Part shown: positions 38,241 to 50,461 of the stretch, piece after piece
Numbering within the stretch: the stretch's first letter is position 1
Layout: the number at the start of each line of letters is the position of its first letter
NCBI RefSeq assembly: GCF_901933205.1
Contig: NC_044573.1
Span: 85,394,546 to 85,458,545 of the forward strand
DNA: 64,000 bases
Direction: 5' to 3'
From: Camarhynchus parvulus
Lineage: Eukaryota; Chordata; Aves; Passeriformes; Thraupidae
Position numbers and translations under genes: made by a program
Notes under the pieces: model-generated
Database searches by the model: none
Told to the model about the DNA's origin: nothing
The model's input: the letters and a program-made list of their open reading frames with translations, nothing else

Positions 38241-41200
38241 TTCTTCAGCAAAAATAAGTTACTTTTATTAAAGTACCATGGCAATGACCTTTGTGAAACA
38301 AGAACATTTAGAGGTCCTCCCTACCCCAACGACCTTCCCTCAGATTTTAGCTACTTCCTTGAAGCTCCCTCCTTTTCCCACTCTCAATCTCCTGCCCTAT
38401 CCATTCCTTCTTCCTTGCACAATGGCAACAGCACCCACTCTTAGCAAGCTTTTTTTTTTTTTTTGGTGTGTGTTGTTTTCTTAGGGCTATCCAAACTGAA
38501 CTCCCTCTCATGGTGCCTATCTCACAGCTACACTTACAAATATTTACTTCTCATTATTTTAGGATGCTCTATGTTTTATTTTACTGATTCCGGAAATATT
38601 TTTCAAGAACATGCTCTTTAAGACCTTCCCCCGCTCAAGAAATCACAGTTTTTTCCATATATTGTCCAAACATACTGTTTATTTCTTCAGAAATTCAATT
38701 CTAGACAGTCCTTCTTTTGCAGCTAGCACGTAGATAGGCCATAAGACATCAAGGTAGGAAAAAAAATACAGATTGAAAAAAAAGTTTACAGAACCTACAC
38801 ATACCTAGCACAGCTTTATTTTTTTGGCCTCAGGCTACCTTTGCTTTTTAATAGTGGATGTGTAGCAACAAGGGGCTTTAGTTTCTTTTCTCCTTTGAAT
38901 TTTGCCTTTTAAACATCCGCCTGTACTGCCTGGAATACTTAAACCCTTCTGACTGCTGGCTGGATGAAAAACACACTTTTTCCTTTGTTTGTGCCATTCT
39001 GGAGTCCAAGAGCTGGTTTCCATGACTTCAGCACTTCTCTTATTTCTATATTCCCCTTAGAGCTAATGATAAAATTTGCATTGATTTCAGAGATACATTT
39101 CAACCAAAACTGTGTACTTTTGAAAATGCCACTCTGGCTGCTTGAAGATATTAATCAGAATTTATTTACATATTCTCTTGAGAGATGTGAGGATTCTGCT
39201 CTGAAATTGTCAGGTTAGGCTGGTTACTGAATAACAGTTAAATATATTTAACAATATCCGACAGGATATACGAGGCAGAGAAGTTGGATAATTCTTCTAA
39301 AATCAAAGGATTTTTGATTACCATTTCTTTTTCTGTTCCTGATCTTGCAGAAGGAAAGCAAAAAGTATCAAGAAACTTAAAACTTCTACTGATTTTTTAA
39401 AGAACTTGTACTGCAAGACTCATTCCAATGTAGTGGAAATTCACTTATGAATTATGAAAAGGAATGCAAGAAATTTACCTCAAATATGTAATGATCTAGC
39501 TTTGCTGACATTACACAAATAATACTAGGAAGATGAAAACCAAAAATAGTAGCAGTTTCAAACAGGGTGCAATTGACAATTGGATGTGTTCTGGACAGAC
39601 CTGTAAGAATACAACAAAAATATTTAGGAAGCAACAGAGCTCACTGACACTCAAAAAGTAGGGTGAATAGAAGAGTAGAAGTAAAGATTATATACTAAAA
39701 AGGCTGAAGTAGTTACAAACAAGCTTGCCCTGTATCTCAAGGTCATCTATCCCTGTCTCGTCTCCATGAGATTATTATTGACTTCTCAAAACCCATAATT
39801 TTGAACTGTTCTCAGCACAACTTAATATTGTACATGCTTCTGGGGAAGCTTAGATTTCTAGTCTGATTGCAGTTATGCTTTATGCAGTACTAGTCTTTTA
39901 ACTTCAGACACTAGGTTCATGGATTGCTTCAGTTTTGAGATCGATGTGAAGCAGTTCTTTCTAAAATAGAGAAAAAAATAGAAAAAAAAATTCCAGACTC
40001 CACTGTTCTGTTTGGATCTTGACAGTTTCAATAGTTCTGTGAATCCCCAGCCCCATAATTGCACAGTTCCCCTTCCCTAAGTAAAGTAATAACTGTTTCA
40101 GATTAAGGTGTTTCATGTGACAGAAGTCATGCATATGAAACACCTGGTCACATGAATGTCACTATTAGTCTAGGCACTCAATCAACTTACATGCTGCTTT
40201 CAGTATTCTTCAGGAGGGAATGAAAAACATGCTAAATTTAACAGAAGCACTGCTCATTCTTATGATAAAAACGGCTGACATGTAAAAAAAAAAGAATCTG
40301 TTGGAAAGAATATCCTTTTTCTAATGCTCACAGGCTTGTTTATTTGATTGTCTAGTATAATTCAACATAGATACTTTCCACTTTGTTTACTGACTAATGT
40401 CCAAGCAAGAGTGCAGTTTGAAAGCTCTGCTCATTTAGATATCTTATTCAGATATCTTAAAATTATTTTTTCTTGAAATATAACAGTCATGGAGGCCTTC
40501 ACATAAGGCTAAGTCTGTGGGTCGGTCTTTTCCTTCATGGAAAATTGTAGGTGTAGATAAGTCTTTGCACACATTTGTTCCACAAGTATTTGTGAACAGA
40601 TGGTAAACCGTTGGCATTGGTAGAGATCTGGACAAGCATTAATGACAAGGATAATAAAGTGGTTTTCTAAAGAAAATTTTACCACTTAGCACTGAAAATG
40701 TCCAATGTTCCTGAGCATGACTAAACAATACGGCAGAGAAAGTCTACTTTTCTCTAGAAGATGGTAGTACAGCCCATCTTTACTTTTAAAAAAAACTTTC
40801 TCAGAAAAGCAACATACTTCTTCTTTGCTCATCCTTTAAAAGATGATAAGAGTGAGCCAGAGACTGGATCTGCTTAAATGGTATGTGAAGTACCCTGCTG
40901 AGCTGATCTTAAAGAGTTGTGTTATGGGTCTTCTGATCTAGAAATTTATTTGGTTTGCTAATGTCAAGTGCTTGATCCGCAGTCTCCTCATCATACTCAG
41001 GAAGTAATTTGGTAGCTACTCTCTATTTTATATATATTTATCAAAGGGCACTGAAATACAACCATCTCCTTAAGTCTCCAGACTGCAGGAAATCACAGAG
41101 CTAATTGCCCTATCCATCTATTTTTCACGCTTTGCTTTTGAAATATCTAGGCTTTGATATATTATGTCACCATTTTATGCATGAAGAGTCATAAGCTGTC

Positions 41201-42884
41201 AATGTATTCAGCCTTCACAGTGGAAAAACACTCTCAAAAACTATCAGCACCAAAACCAGTCGAAATTCAGAGCAAGATAAATTATTTTAGAGAAGTGGAC
41301 AAATGAAACAGAAACAAAGAGCTGCAGCTTTCTTGCTAAAGTTAAAAATAATTTTCTATCATTCGTCATTAAATTTTATGTTTCATATTTGTACAGGCCA
41401 CAGGAGTTTTAAATATCTTATTGACAAGCTCTGGGACTTGAAAAGTAAAAAGAAAATATACAGAGACAAAATAAAATGGAGATATATTGTTTTCAAGTCT
41501 TCTCAGAACAGCATTTCAATTTTTGTTATTAAGGCTCTTATTTTCTCTTAAGAAGACAACTGAATTGAGAATAACTTAGCAAAAAGAAGCAGAAATGATT
41601 CATAATAATGGTAGCTGACAGTAGCAGCAAACAATTCAAGCAGTGAAAAGTACAAAGAAAGGAACATGTCATGGAATATATTGGAGAATATTATTGCTTT
41701 GCTGCAAAAGAGTACATTTTTGATAGAGAGATGCAAGAGAGTTTAGTTAAATTCTGCAAGCCATTTGTGAACAATTTTCCTTGAAACTGTTTCTATTAAC
41801 TTCCTCAACAGGGAATACATAACACTACTCCCTGCTAATATTGCTTTTCATTTGTCCACTTAATATTACTTAGTCCTTACAAGATGAGATGTTGTTTACA
41901 GCGAGTCTTAAGTACAATTTAAAGAAGAGAGCACTGCAGAATTCTAAATACTAAAAGCCATGGGAAGTGATGTCAATTCTGCAAAGAGATATGTGCAATA
42001 AAGTGAGGTTTGCACCAACTGTGATTCCTAAAAATTGTGCCACAATGTTCTCAAGACACTTAAGCTCTAATAAACATTTCAGTTGGTAGGTACAATTAAA
42101 TAAGCATCATACACAAGCTATAGTAATTTGCATAAGGCTTCTAGGAATGTATTATGATCTAAAGAATACATTATGAGTAAGCATCTTTGAGCATAAGGTT
42201 GTATTTTGATGAATACGTGCAGGAAACTGATGAGCATCTGTTTACAACTTGAACTAGTTTTACTTTGCAGAAGTTAATTAACTTTTCTGTTACACTAGAC
42301 CCTAGAAGTCCTATTTTTATCACCACTGAGCTTCACTTCAGCTACGCCTGCCATAAATTGTCAATGTATTTAGCCTACTCACTCTGCACTGCAGTACAAC
42401 TGAATGCAGCTGATTTTTTCCCCTGCTTGTTCTGACAGGACTTTACAATTTCCATTTGTGTCTTCACCTCAGGACGCCTAGAGTTCAATTGCCAGTCCTG
42501 TTCTTCTACAAATATGACCTTCACAGCAAACGGTAACCCTGTGTGACCAAAATAGCCATCTTTGCACTACCAAGGAAAGTTTATTTTTCATACTTATACA
42601 ACCTGAATGTCATCCATCCCAAGCCCCATCCATCAGCCTTCCATCACTGATTCACGCTCTCTAATTGTAGTTAACTTTAAATTTGCTCTCACCATGCCCC
42701 CATTTAGAAATGCACAACTTTTCAGGAGGCTGCTGAACATCACACTCCTACTGAACACTACTGTTTTCAGCACAATAGTAGAATGTGAAATGCTGTTGGG
42801 CTCTTTGAACATCCCCATGAAGGGAACAATCCCATGAAGGGATGTTCACAACTTCTACTTTTACTCCTCCATATAAAATTATTA

Positions 42885-43287
42885 CTGTGGTGTCGCAGAC
42901 ATCCTTTTTGTGAAAATCTTTTCTAAGGATTTTTCCTGCTGAAGCTGAGAAGTTTCAGCAACAGAATGTAAACAATGGTTATCTGCTGCTGTGGAATGCA
43001 ACAAGTAGATCCATGATTAGTCTCAAGTAGATGTTTTTGATTCAGTGACCAGTCACAGCAGAGCTGGCTTTCGCTCTCTGTCCGAGCCAGCTGCTTTTGT
43101 GATCATTCTTTCCTATTCTATTCTTAGCTTAGCCTTCTGATGAAACATTTCCTTCTTTTCTTTTTAGTATAGTTATAATGTAATATATATATATCATAAA
43201 ATAATAAATCAAGCCTTCTGAACATAGAGTCAACGTTCTCGTCTCTTCCCTCACCCAAGAAACCTTGTGACCACTGTCACACTGTGG
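42885..43287 (+). mobile_element. ERVK-like (class II) solo LTR with 6-bp target duplication
   Basis: A 391-bp LTR at 42891-43281 starts TGTCGCAGAC and ends CTGTCACA, giving TG...CA ends and near-perfect terminal inverted repeats (TGTCGCAG against TGTGACAG). It is flanked by an identical 6-bp duplication, CTGTGG, at 42885-42890 and 43282-43287. Six-base duplications are the rule for class II (beta-retrovirus-like) elements. A polyadenylation signal, AATAAA, is at 43203-43208. No internal region remains, so this is a solo LTR produced by LTR-LTR recombination. A TA-rich patch lies at 43181-43192. Confidence 0.9.
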
Positions 43288-43771
43288 CATTACTATGACC
43301 AAAGTATGGGCTTTTTGAAAGAAGATATGTTGTTGTATTAAAAGGTAAAAATTAAATTGTATTATTTGCTTCTTTATATTGTGGCTCGATCTGTGACAGA
43401 GTTCAACATGTTAATAGTTGGTCATGTGTACATATGGGGATAAAAACGAGTCTTTTAAACCACAAGTTTAAGTTGCAAGAAAATCCTAATATTGGGCTTT
43501 CATCACTACCTTTACACTTATGAAGAGCTGTTTCTCTAAAAATCCAAATGCCATCAGAATTGTTTGTTCCTCGTGAACAGTTACTTGAGTCTTTTGACTC
43601 AGACCAGTTTCAGCTACTTCAGTCATTCAAGTCAGACCAGCTCCAGAAATACATTTTAAGAGTCCAAGTAAGAAAACTTGGAATTTTAGGAAAATCCTGT
43701 GAGAAGATTTGGCAGGTTTTTAAGACCAAGTAATTGTTAGGATCAAAAAATGGTAAGTCATGGACCACAAA

Positions 43772-43796
43772 GGGGGGGCCGGGGGGGTAAGCAGGG
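43772..43796 (+). repeat. Potential G-quadruplex
   Basis: Seven G, two C, seven G, then TAAGCAGGG. This offers at least four runs of three G within 25 bases on the plus strand. It lies in otherwise AT-rich unique sequence. Confidence 0.7.
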
Positions 43797-45587
43797 AGCG
43801 ATGAGTGGAATTTTAAGTTATGAAGAGACACAAAGAGTTTATTATTACAGATTTAGCTGCCATGGACAGAGATATCATGGTGGTCAGTGCATTGAATTAT
43901 CTCCCCTTTTCATAACGGTTAGCTAAGATAAAAAATATTTTCAACTGAAGCTGTTTTATTTCTGTCTTTACTTTTCCTATAGCTTTTTAATGACTTTGCT
44001 AATGATGTCCATTCTCTGTGTTCAGGGCAGAAAGTCTGATTCAGCACTGGGAAGAATAGCAGTATAGAAGCTAACTGTACAGAGAGCATAAGAATTAGAG
44101 AGAAAAGAAAATGAAAAGCTTTGGGGGTTTTGCCACAAATTATGTGATATATAGTGCTGGAAAGCAGCACCAGATGTACATAACAGTTGGAATATTTCCC
44201 TCTTCTACTAGAAGAAACACAACACAGATGTTTCCTATTTTATGGAAGTATATGAATGAGATACTGTCTTAATGTGACAGTAATAGCCTTCTGTGTCATT
44301 AGGAAAGTAGATTATTTAATTGTAGACCTACATACCCAAACATCCCTTTCTTTTATTTCTGAATATCGATACTTTCATACATATTGATACATTCATCAAA
44401 GCAAATGATATCAAAAAACCCAGAGGAATATTCCCACAGAAATTACACTGAATCTAAGACTGATCATGACATTTTTGATGAGTTCTGACAAATAGTTAGA
44501 AATACAGGAGGAATGTTTGGCTCAGACTGGGGCTATCTGTTACACTCCATCCACAGAAAGCAACAAGAAAGCAAAAAATACAAGCATTACTTTGAGTGGA
44601 GTTCTGTGAGCTATTATAGTGATGGAAAGGGAGACAGGAAAATCTCTGCTGCTACTTATTACAGCGTTCAGCAAAGGAAAACTATGCACATTTTTCAGAA
44701 AGTTAACAGGTTTCTGTAACAAAAAACAGCCAAACCAGTAACAAAGCACCTCTCACTAATTTTGTCTACCAAAAGAGAAATAAGCCAGCAAGGTTTTTGT
44801 ACCAGCAAACCAACTGAGCCAACAGCAACAGTCTAATACTAACTTTTTCTATATAAGTATATCTTGGCTTCATACAGACACAAAAAATGAAGGCTATCAC
44901 TCACTGAAACACAAGCCCTTTTGAGATCAAAAAACATTAATCTGAAAAAAAGTTAAAATACACCAATGAAAACTGAGATTTATAAAAGCAGAGATATTAA
45001 ATAAAATAATTAACCATGAGCTAAAAGTTTTGGACAGTCAGCATCAGATATTAACTATTTTGGGTTTTTACAATTCTTTCTTCCCATTTTATGGGATTAT
45101 GCCTTTACTGCAAAGATTTCCTAATGATGCCCACAGAACACAGACCAAATGCTCAATAAATTAGATTGTGACAAGAATCCGATTAAGTAGAGGCTGAAGT
45201 CTAATGCTGTATGTATATGCAGAAAGTATTCGTGGATGAAAAGAAAAACCTGGAAACTCTTCTATGAAAACATTATCTAAGAATTGGAAAAATGTCTTAG
45301 TTTTAAATTTTGCTAGAATTTACACTCTGGAAAAAATATCCTAAAAACCCCTTCTTTTTACCTGTACTAGAGAAAAATTGATTAAATTCTTCATAAAGAT
45401 CAGGAAGCCTGATTTGATTGCATTACCCCTTTTGGTAATGGAGGTTCATAGAACACTCTCTGTTTTGTACAGATTTAAACTGGATCTCACAGAAAAACAG
45501 GCAGACATAGTATATGTGAACTACAATGGAGTAATATTTGCTAATCTCTTTTCCATGGCAGAGATCAATGACTTCAGAGGTTATGGC

Positions 45588-45610
45588 GGGGGGGGGAGTC
45601 AGGCAGGGGG
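45588..45610 (+). repeat. Potential G-quadruplex
   Basis: A run of nine G (45588-45596), then AGTCAGGCA and five G (45606-45610). Two runs can be drawn from the first block and the rest from GG and GGGGG, so a full four-run fold is possible but less ideal than at 43772. Confidence 0.5.
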
Positions 45611-45982
45611 AAAGAAGCAACCCAAGTATTCCACGGTAAACTTTAAAACAGATGAATACATTTTCCACCAAAAGAGATTTTTTTTTAACATTCCTACTGT
45701 AATTTGCATGTGTCTTAGCTGACCACAACTTCTCACCACACCCCAGAAAATGCACTTCAGGTATTTAGTTTGGTATTTTGTACACTCAAAGGCCTATTTA
45801 GAAGGCACATTTTTCTGAAGCCCAATGCATACAGTCTTTTTTAGCTGCTCCCTCTAGTGCAACTCTCTAGTGCAACCCAACAGATGTCTCAGCTACTGCT
45901 CTCCTCCCCTTGCCCTGTGACAGAGGAATTTTGGTAGTACAGCTGATACAACTGCAAACCCTGCAGGACCTTCAGTTCTCAC

Positions 45983-46625
45983 TGTGGTGGTTTCAAAATT
46001 TTCCAGAGGATGGTGGAGACCAGCAAGCCACCTGCACATGCTGCTGATTTTGAACAGTTTAGAGATGCTACAAGCACCGTGCTGGTACATCTTTCCATGG
46101 AAAATTTGTGACCAAAAGTTGCCCCAATGGCCTGTCACTGGCCCAGTGTTAGTCACTGTGAGTAAGGATCACAAAACACCCTTTCCTCTGACAGCTCGGG
46201 TTTTAGCTTTTTATTTTTTCTTATTTTTGATTTTGTACTGCTTTGGTGTGTGGTTCTGGGTTTTCATATAAGGGGATAGTAAGCTCTCCTCACATGGTAG
46301 GTAGACACAACAATTCCTTCTCTAGCTGGGGACCCAAGGACAGTCAATCTGGATCACAGGGCCAAGAGTATAAACAACCTGGACTGAAAAGAGAAAAAAA
46401 CAAGGATGAGACTTCATGGGCTGGGGCTGTATTTGGACCAAAACTTACAAAAATGTGAGATCTTGTGACCAAGCCCTCTTTTGCTCCCATCTTGGAGCCA
46501 TCTGGGCAGAGGCAACGCTGTGGCTCTGATACTGCCAGAGTGTGGCCTTTGAAGGCTCTTCAATAAATATCCTTTTTATTCCCCTTAACTCTGTCTAGCC
46601 TCTGTTCCAGCTGCTTAAGGCATCA
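45983..46625 (+). mobile_element. Endogenous retrovirus solo LTR, about 640 bp
   Basis: It is in plus orientation, starting near TGTGGTGGTTTCAAAATTTT and ending CTTAAGGCA(TCA). Landmarks of a passerine LTR family I recall are TGTGACCAAGCCCTCTTTTG, CATCTTGGAGCCATCTGGGC, 'tgtggctctgata' and GAAGGCTCTTCAATAAATAT with the AATAAA signal at 46562-46567, then 'taactctgtctagcctctgttcc'. If the LTR is 45983-46622 it is flanked by TCAC on both sides (45979-45982 and 46623-46626), a 4-bp duplication that would fit a class I element. The match is short enough to be coincidental. No internal retroviral sequence is adjacent. The frames at 45893-46458 lie within it. Confidence 0.75.
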
Positions 46626-46626
46626 C

Positions 46627-48085
46627 CTGGACCAACTTCTCTCTTTCACCTGATTCTTGCAATAGCACTTGAGTACTTCCAGTCATTTAAATATATGCCA
46701 AGCTCCTGCAAGGTAAATAGATGCATTGTCAGATACCATAGAAAAAAAATGAAAAAATGAAAGTTTGCAGTGGTTTATTCTTCATTTATAGTCAACTCTG
46801 CTTCTACTGTTTCAACACTGTGTCCCCACATTATTTGCTTTTTTTAAAAAGCTTTTCTTCATTCCACCATAATTTATCATGGCAGCATATAATTACGGAC
46901 AAGATTTTGAGAGATCTTATAAAGTTGTTCCTCTCAGAAAATCACTCTGAGAAAATAGAAAACTATTGGAATAGCGTCTCTTGATTTTCAAAGCAAAAAA
47001 TGGTTCACTTTTTTTTAAAGGAGTACTTTCTTAAAAACATTCAAGCACCCCATAAAATGGTAAACCTTTGTCATTCGTCAAGAACAGAGCATGTAAAAAT
47101 ATTAAACCACCTTTAACTGAACTGCTTTTGCAGGTTTTCATACATGGGATTTTAGTTTGCCTTGAAAGAGCTGAGCTAACAAAGCATATTTTTTGTTCCA
47201 GATGGTGGTATTAGAACAGTATCTTCGATACACAAGCTCCGAAAAGAATGCAAGCTACAGCATTATCACTGCACTTCAGTAAGCAGTGTGATAGATACTG
47301 AGAATAAACGGGGGTGCCAGTTTTCCCTGCCGTATGTTAGCATCTGATAGGGACATCATGGTGCACTCTTCTCTCATAATTCATCATATGCTTCCCAGGA
47401 AAAAGATACTGACATTTTACATCAGGCCTGAGTATGAACTGATGTTCAGTATCCACACTTTTTTCATTCATGACCATTACAATGCATTGAGTTTAAAATA
47501 TCTATTTCTGATGTGTATTTCAGACAACCAAGAGTAAAAAATTCAGTATTTTTATGCCATGGAGTAAAATGTTATATTTGCTTAAGTAAACTTAAGCATA
47601 AGCATAACAGCAAAAATATTTTTATTTTATTACTTCTATATACCTATATAACAAAGAAAGTAAATTTTTCATTGTGATCACAAGCATCAGCCACTGAATT
47701 ATGGCTACTAATAACAACATACAGTGATTAAAAAGTTGTAGAATTATCTGCACTTTTTATTATAAGATTTGGAACAATCCTATTTCTTCTACACAGACAA
47801 CATGCATCTTCTTCCAATCTGATCGGAAGATTAATGCATTTAAGACAAATTCAAAATATGTTTAGCTCAAAGTTTGCAAATGAAAAAACCTAAAAAAAAG
47901 GTGTGCGCTCCTTAAGTGTATCAGCTTTTCCTCTGCTCTATGATGTGTCCTTCACGTCATATTGCTTCTAGCAACTGCCTCTCTCAGCAAGAATTGCACT
48001 CTTTAAATACTGACCCTTCTTCTAAGTCTGAAGTGAAAATCAAGGCATACTAAAAAAAAGAGGAAAATAAATAAGTGCAAACTAC
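46627..48085. other. Unique AT-rich sequence with one exon-like segment
   Basis: The segment at 47202-47278 is described separately. No transposon is recognised elsewhere in this stretch. The open frames at 46757-46984 and 47334-47537 look like chance. Confidence 0.5.
47202..47278 (+). other. Exon-like segment of 77 bp, unidentified
   Basis: The acceptor is good: TATTTTTTGTTCCAG ends at 47201. The donor GTAAGC starts at 47279. The frame between them is open and continuous with no stop, reading VVLEQYLRYTSSEKNASYS and ending in ITAL plus a split codon. The composition is protein-like, amphipathic and low in the Phe/Ile/Lys excess of chance frames here. I do not recognise the family, no second exon could be paired with it, and no frame conservation can be tested here. 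Confidence 0.25.
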
Positions 48086-48622
48086 TGTTTTTGGCTGGGA
48101 TACAGTTAATTTTCTTCAAAGCAGACTACATGGTGCTGTGTTTTGATTTGTGTCCAGAACAGTGTTGATAACACAGGGAAGTTACAGTTAATGCTGAACA
48201 GCACTTTATATTATAGAGCCAAGGGTGCTTCTGTTGCTCATGCTGTGACTTCAATGAGGAGTCTGGGAGTGCCCAAAGACTTAGGATGGGACACAGCCAG
48301 GACAAGTGACACCAACTGGCCCAAGAGATGTTCTATATCATGCTGCACAGTTAGCAACAAAAGCTGGGGGAAGAAGGCAGAATTCAGAAATTCAGAGTTA
48401 TGGTGTTTATCCTCCCCATTAAACATTGTGTGTGATAGAGCCCTGACATACTGGGGATGGTTGAACACCTGCCTGCTCATGGGAAGCACTAAATGAATTC
48501 TTCATTTAGTCTTGCTTGTGCACACAGCTTTTGCTTTAGCCATTAAACTGTCTTTATCTCATGCGTTTTCCCAGTTTCCCCTTTTCAGTTCTCTCCCCCT
48601 TCAACACCAGGAGGTGATCAGC
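48086..48622 (+). mobile_element. Endogenous retrovirus LTR, 3'-truncated, same family as 22798
   Basis: Plus orientation. It begins TGTTTTTGGCTGGGATACAG and 'ttaattttcttc', and shares ordered landmarks with the 22.8 kb LTR: 'gtgctgtgttttgatttgtg', GTTGATAACACAGGGA, 'acaccaactggcccaagag', 'ggttgaacacctgcctgctcatgggaagcac', and ATTAAA at 48542-48547 followed by 'ctgtctttatctcatg'. Similarity stops near 48622 at 'ccaggaggtgatcagctgcc', before the terminal GGGTTAAACTACAACA equivalent, so roughly the last 50 bp are missing. It differs from the other copy by many substitutions and indels. The frames at 48143-48496 and 48238-48489 lie inside it. Confidence 0.82.
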
Positions 48623-50461
48623 TGCCTAATGGCATTAAATGATGATGTGCAATATGTAAGGCTAAGATGGAGACAGGAGACACCCAAGATGGGACATCTA
48701 CACTGAAACTGGACAAAAAACTGCATCTGGGCATTGCTCAGTAACTCTTGTCCCTACCACTGGGCTTCATTTGTTTTTCAGAGTTTTGCAGGGCAAGAAC
48801 AAAGTTCATTATAGTTCCACCTGTTCTCAGTGCAAATAACTGTAGGAGTTTCAAAGTCTGAGATACAGGACACTGCTCTCTGACACCTCTAGCTCCCATG
48901 GCCATGGCAGAAAAAAAGCTATGAAGAAACATTGCTTGGCTTTATCTCCAGACACTACTACATATATAGAAATGTAAAATTACTCAACTGAATGCTGAAA
49001 GCAAAAAAGAAGATGAAATGCCAAAAAGAATCTTTAAATTTTTCTTTGATAATGATTCACCAGCTGATAATTTCCTTTAAAAGTTGAAAATAAATAATTT
49101 CACAAGGTAATGGTGTTAAAATAAAGATCAACTTCTGAAAAATGTCTTTTCTTCAGATGAGCTGCAGACATCTGGAATCCAAATTGTCCTTCCTTCATGG
49201 AAATGCCAAACTGAACAGAAATAAAGGAAGAGTTTTCCCATAAGCACAGTTACTGACCATGACATATACTTTGCAGAAACACTTATTGGGAGTAAGAAGT
49301 GACTTGACAGCTTTCTCCTTTTTTCATCTGTCATTGTTAAAATGCTGTTGTTGATTTTGGTGTTAAAAGGATAATCAAAAAGGAATACAAAGACATCACA
49401 GAGAACTATCAGCGTGTACACCATAACTTTGTGATACTAAGCACAGGGCTGCACACTGTTAAGGCCACAAATTTTATTGCTCCTTAACAATTAACAAAAA
49501 TAAAAATAGAATATTCAACATTAATTGAAAGGATATAATAGTCATATGAACTCATGTGCCTAATGAAGATCCAGTCTGTGGTGTATGATTTGTGAGACAT
49601 ATACAATGAATATCTTTATGTAGGTGCCTTTTCTTATTTATAGGTTTATTTTGCTAAACTTCATAAACAGTGTTTGTAACCATTCTCTCAACCAGCTTCT
49701 ACATTAGTGCCTAATTATCATTGAATTACAGACATAAAGCATCCAGTCTACTGGAAAATATGAATTCAATTTTTCTAATTACATTATTCTTCTACCTTAT
49801 TTGCACATGGTAATCACAGTCTGTTTTCTTTTTAAAAATATTTTGTAACAATGTCTAGTAATTAACTGTAGTTTCCAATCTTAACAATTCTCTGATTCTA
49901 TAATTGTGTAAGTGTTTTGAAAAAATACTGAACATGCACACTAAAGAAAATAGACTACATATGAAATACTATAAAATACTGGAAATGGAAATACAAGTAT
50001 ACAGATATAAATGTACACCTCTGATGTAGTAGAGAGGATGTTTTGTATACAAATTCATCATTTATGTGTAAGTGCAACAGGTGAACAGCACCTTCTTTTT
50101 TGTTTAGGGACACTTGGTACAAACAGTTTTGACAGCTACTCAACTCCAAAATAGAATTAGAATTGGTTCAGAAGGCTACTGCTGCCAAACATGAGAATGT
50201 CTACACCATAATACCTCTTCTATTGCCTCTCATACCTTTTTCATCACACTTGGTAAAGGTGAGAAACAGTTTAAAACAAAACAAAATGTGAAACCAAAAA
50301 GTTTTAACCTATATTTTGAGATAACATGGCTGCCTCCCTACTTCCTAAAATTTTCCTTGCCTTCACTGTACTGAAATATGATTGAAGCTAGGCAAAAGTG
50401 ATGAGAAGAGTTGTATTTTGTTTAATAAGTTACCCATTTCCATTTATTCAGTCAGCACCTC
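48623..50461. other. Unique AT-rich sequence
   Basis: Near 49868-49910 the words CCAATCTTAACAATTCTCTG and 'attctataattgtg' could be a heavily worn CR1 tail, but there is too little to call. No gene is recognised. The frame at 49128-49424 (minus) has no motif. Confidence 0.5.

Larger units (their letters stand above)
31586..42884. other. 11.3 kb without any recognisable transposon or gene
   Basis: This is the longest stretch in which I recognise no CR1, LTR or other interspersed repeat. It contains only small local structures: an A/C-rich stretch at 34520-34557, a 10-bp-stem hairpin at 36095-36119, another at 37267-37294, an interlaced repeat at 38191-38240, and a run of 15 T at 38450-38464. 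All frames are short (104 codons or fewer) and unremarkable. Lack of insertions over this length could reflect chance, very old diverged repeats or selection against insertion. Confidence 0.5.
43288..45978. other. Unique sequence with two G-rich patches
   Basis: Two G-rich tracts, at 43772-43796 and 45588-45610, are listed separately. The plus frame at 43548-43733 contains an internal near-repeat (LESFDSDQFQ / LQSFKSDQLQ) that comes from a short DNA duplication, not from a recognisable protein. The overlapping frames at 45378-45755 have no identifiable domain. Confidence 0.5.

Noticed and set aside
49868..49910. Possible worn CR1 tail
   Set aside because: About 40 bp of loose similarity with no adjoining CR1 3' UTR.
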